Assembly: GCA_019634415.1 (NCBI GenBank)
Contig: JAHQVJ010000005.1
Location: 1-64,000 of the forward strand
Direction: 5' to 3'
DNA: 64,000 bases
Source: Myxococcales bacterium
GTDB taxonomy: Bacteria; Myxococcota_A; UBA796; GCA-2862545
A model generated the notes under the pieces. That model ran no database searches. It was given only the letters and a program-made list of their open reading frames with translations, and was not told where the DNA came from. Below, piece by piece: positions 63,829 to 64,000 of the stretch. The position numbers were made by a program, and so were the translations under genes. The first letter of the stretch is position 1, and every line of letters begins with the position of its first letter.

Positions 63829-64000
63829 CTACAGGGCCGCGATGGCGGCCTGCACCTCGGCCAGGATCTCGGCACCGCTCGGGTTCTCGTTGCCCGGCTC
63901 CGTGCCGTGGCTCGTGGAGTACATGATCTCCATGGTGTCGCGGCGCACGATGATGTCGAACCCTCGCTCGACGCTGAACGGTGAGTTGTCGAAGGTGCCC
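63829..64000 (-). CDS. Hypothetical protein, 3' end
   Basis: The last 57 codons of a gene that runs off the window. The readable part includes ERGFDIIVRRDTMEIMYSTS, a Thr/Glu-rich stretch and a helical end (EILAEVQAAIAAL) before a TAG stop. No family is recognised. It converges with the Uma2 gene (33 bases apart). Confidence 0.7.
   Translation of the reverse strand, partial: GTFDNSPFSVERGFDIIVRRDTMEIMYSTSHGTEPGNENPSGAEILAEVQAAIAAL

Overview
The window is about 64 kb of very GC-rich DNA, densely coded on both strands. Several features point to Myxococcota or a related deltaproteobacterial lineage: an alternative complex III operon, MopE-like Asp/Cys-rich lipoproteins, a secreted protein with a MYXO-CTERM-like tail, Thr/Asp-rich lipoprotein linkers, FHA and Hanks-type kinase genes, and many GTG and TTG starts with 4-nt overlaps. 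No tRNA, rRNA, CRISPR array or insertion sequence was seen, and no gap between genes exceeds 300 bases.

Layout. 1-3177 is the end of an alternative complex III (quinol oxidase) operon, actC'-actD-actE-actF. 3297-7586 holds small genes: a MopE-like lipoprotein, a PP2C-like phosphatase, a small membrane protein, a helix-rich HHE-like protein and a secreted protein. 7577-12182 holds a radical SAM/phosphoesterase-like pair, phosphatidylcholine synthase, a 57-residue Cys-containing membrane peptide and a fused peptide-transporter ATPase. 12234-24000 is a DNA-end-processing cluster: AddB-like nuclease, AddA-like helicase-nuclease, SbcD and SbcC. It ends in two copies of a near-identical perfect palindrome.

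24184-28740 encodes, on the minus strand, a KptA(Tpt1)-NUDIX fusion and a purine operon with an IMP cyclohydrolase lacking its usual transformylase half, plus purD; an unknown gene lies between on the plus strand. 28870-40196 is a nine-gene translationally coupled operon: a giant membrane pseudokinase, a carboxypeptidase-regulatory-like secreted protein, a lipoprotein, a complete peptide-type ABC transporter (binding protein, two permeases, two ATPases) and a TPR protein. This is the strongest candidate for an undescribed system. It reads as an envelope uptake machine physically tied to a catalytically dead kinase.

40191-44502 carries 6-phosphofructokinase, a small lipoprotein, a YycJ-like metallo-beta-lactamase-fold hydrolase and an HTTM-like membrane protein. 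44480-49726 (minus) is a signalling operon: PDZ membrane protein, nucleotidyltransferase, active Ser/Thr kinase with a tail of probable TPR repeats, and FHA/winged-helix regulator. 49914-55429 encodes a large kelch/zinc-protease lipoprotein and a second lipoprotein, behind a good sigma70-like promoter. 55426-61905 (minus) is a coupled operon of a PPC-type lipoprotein, a Tat-exported DUF1501 protein, a DUF1549-like lipoprotein and a two-component system. 62035-64000 holds a DG-rich lipoprotein, a Uma2 nuclease and the 3' end of an unknown gene.

All functional names rest on motifs read by eye; no database search was possible.
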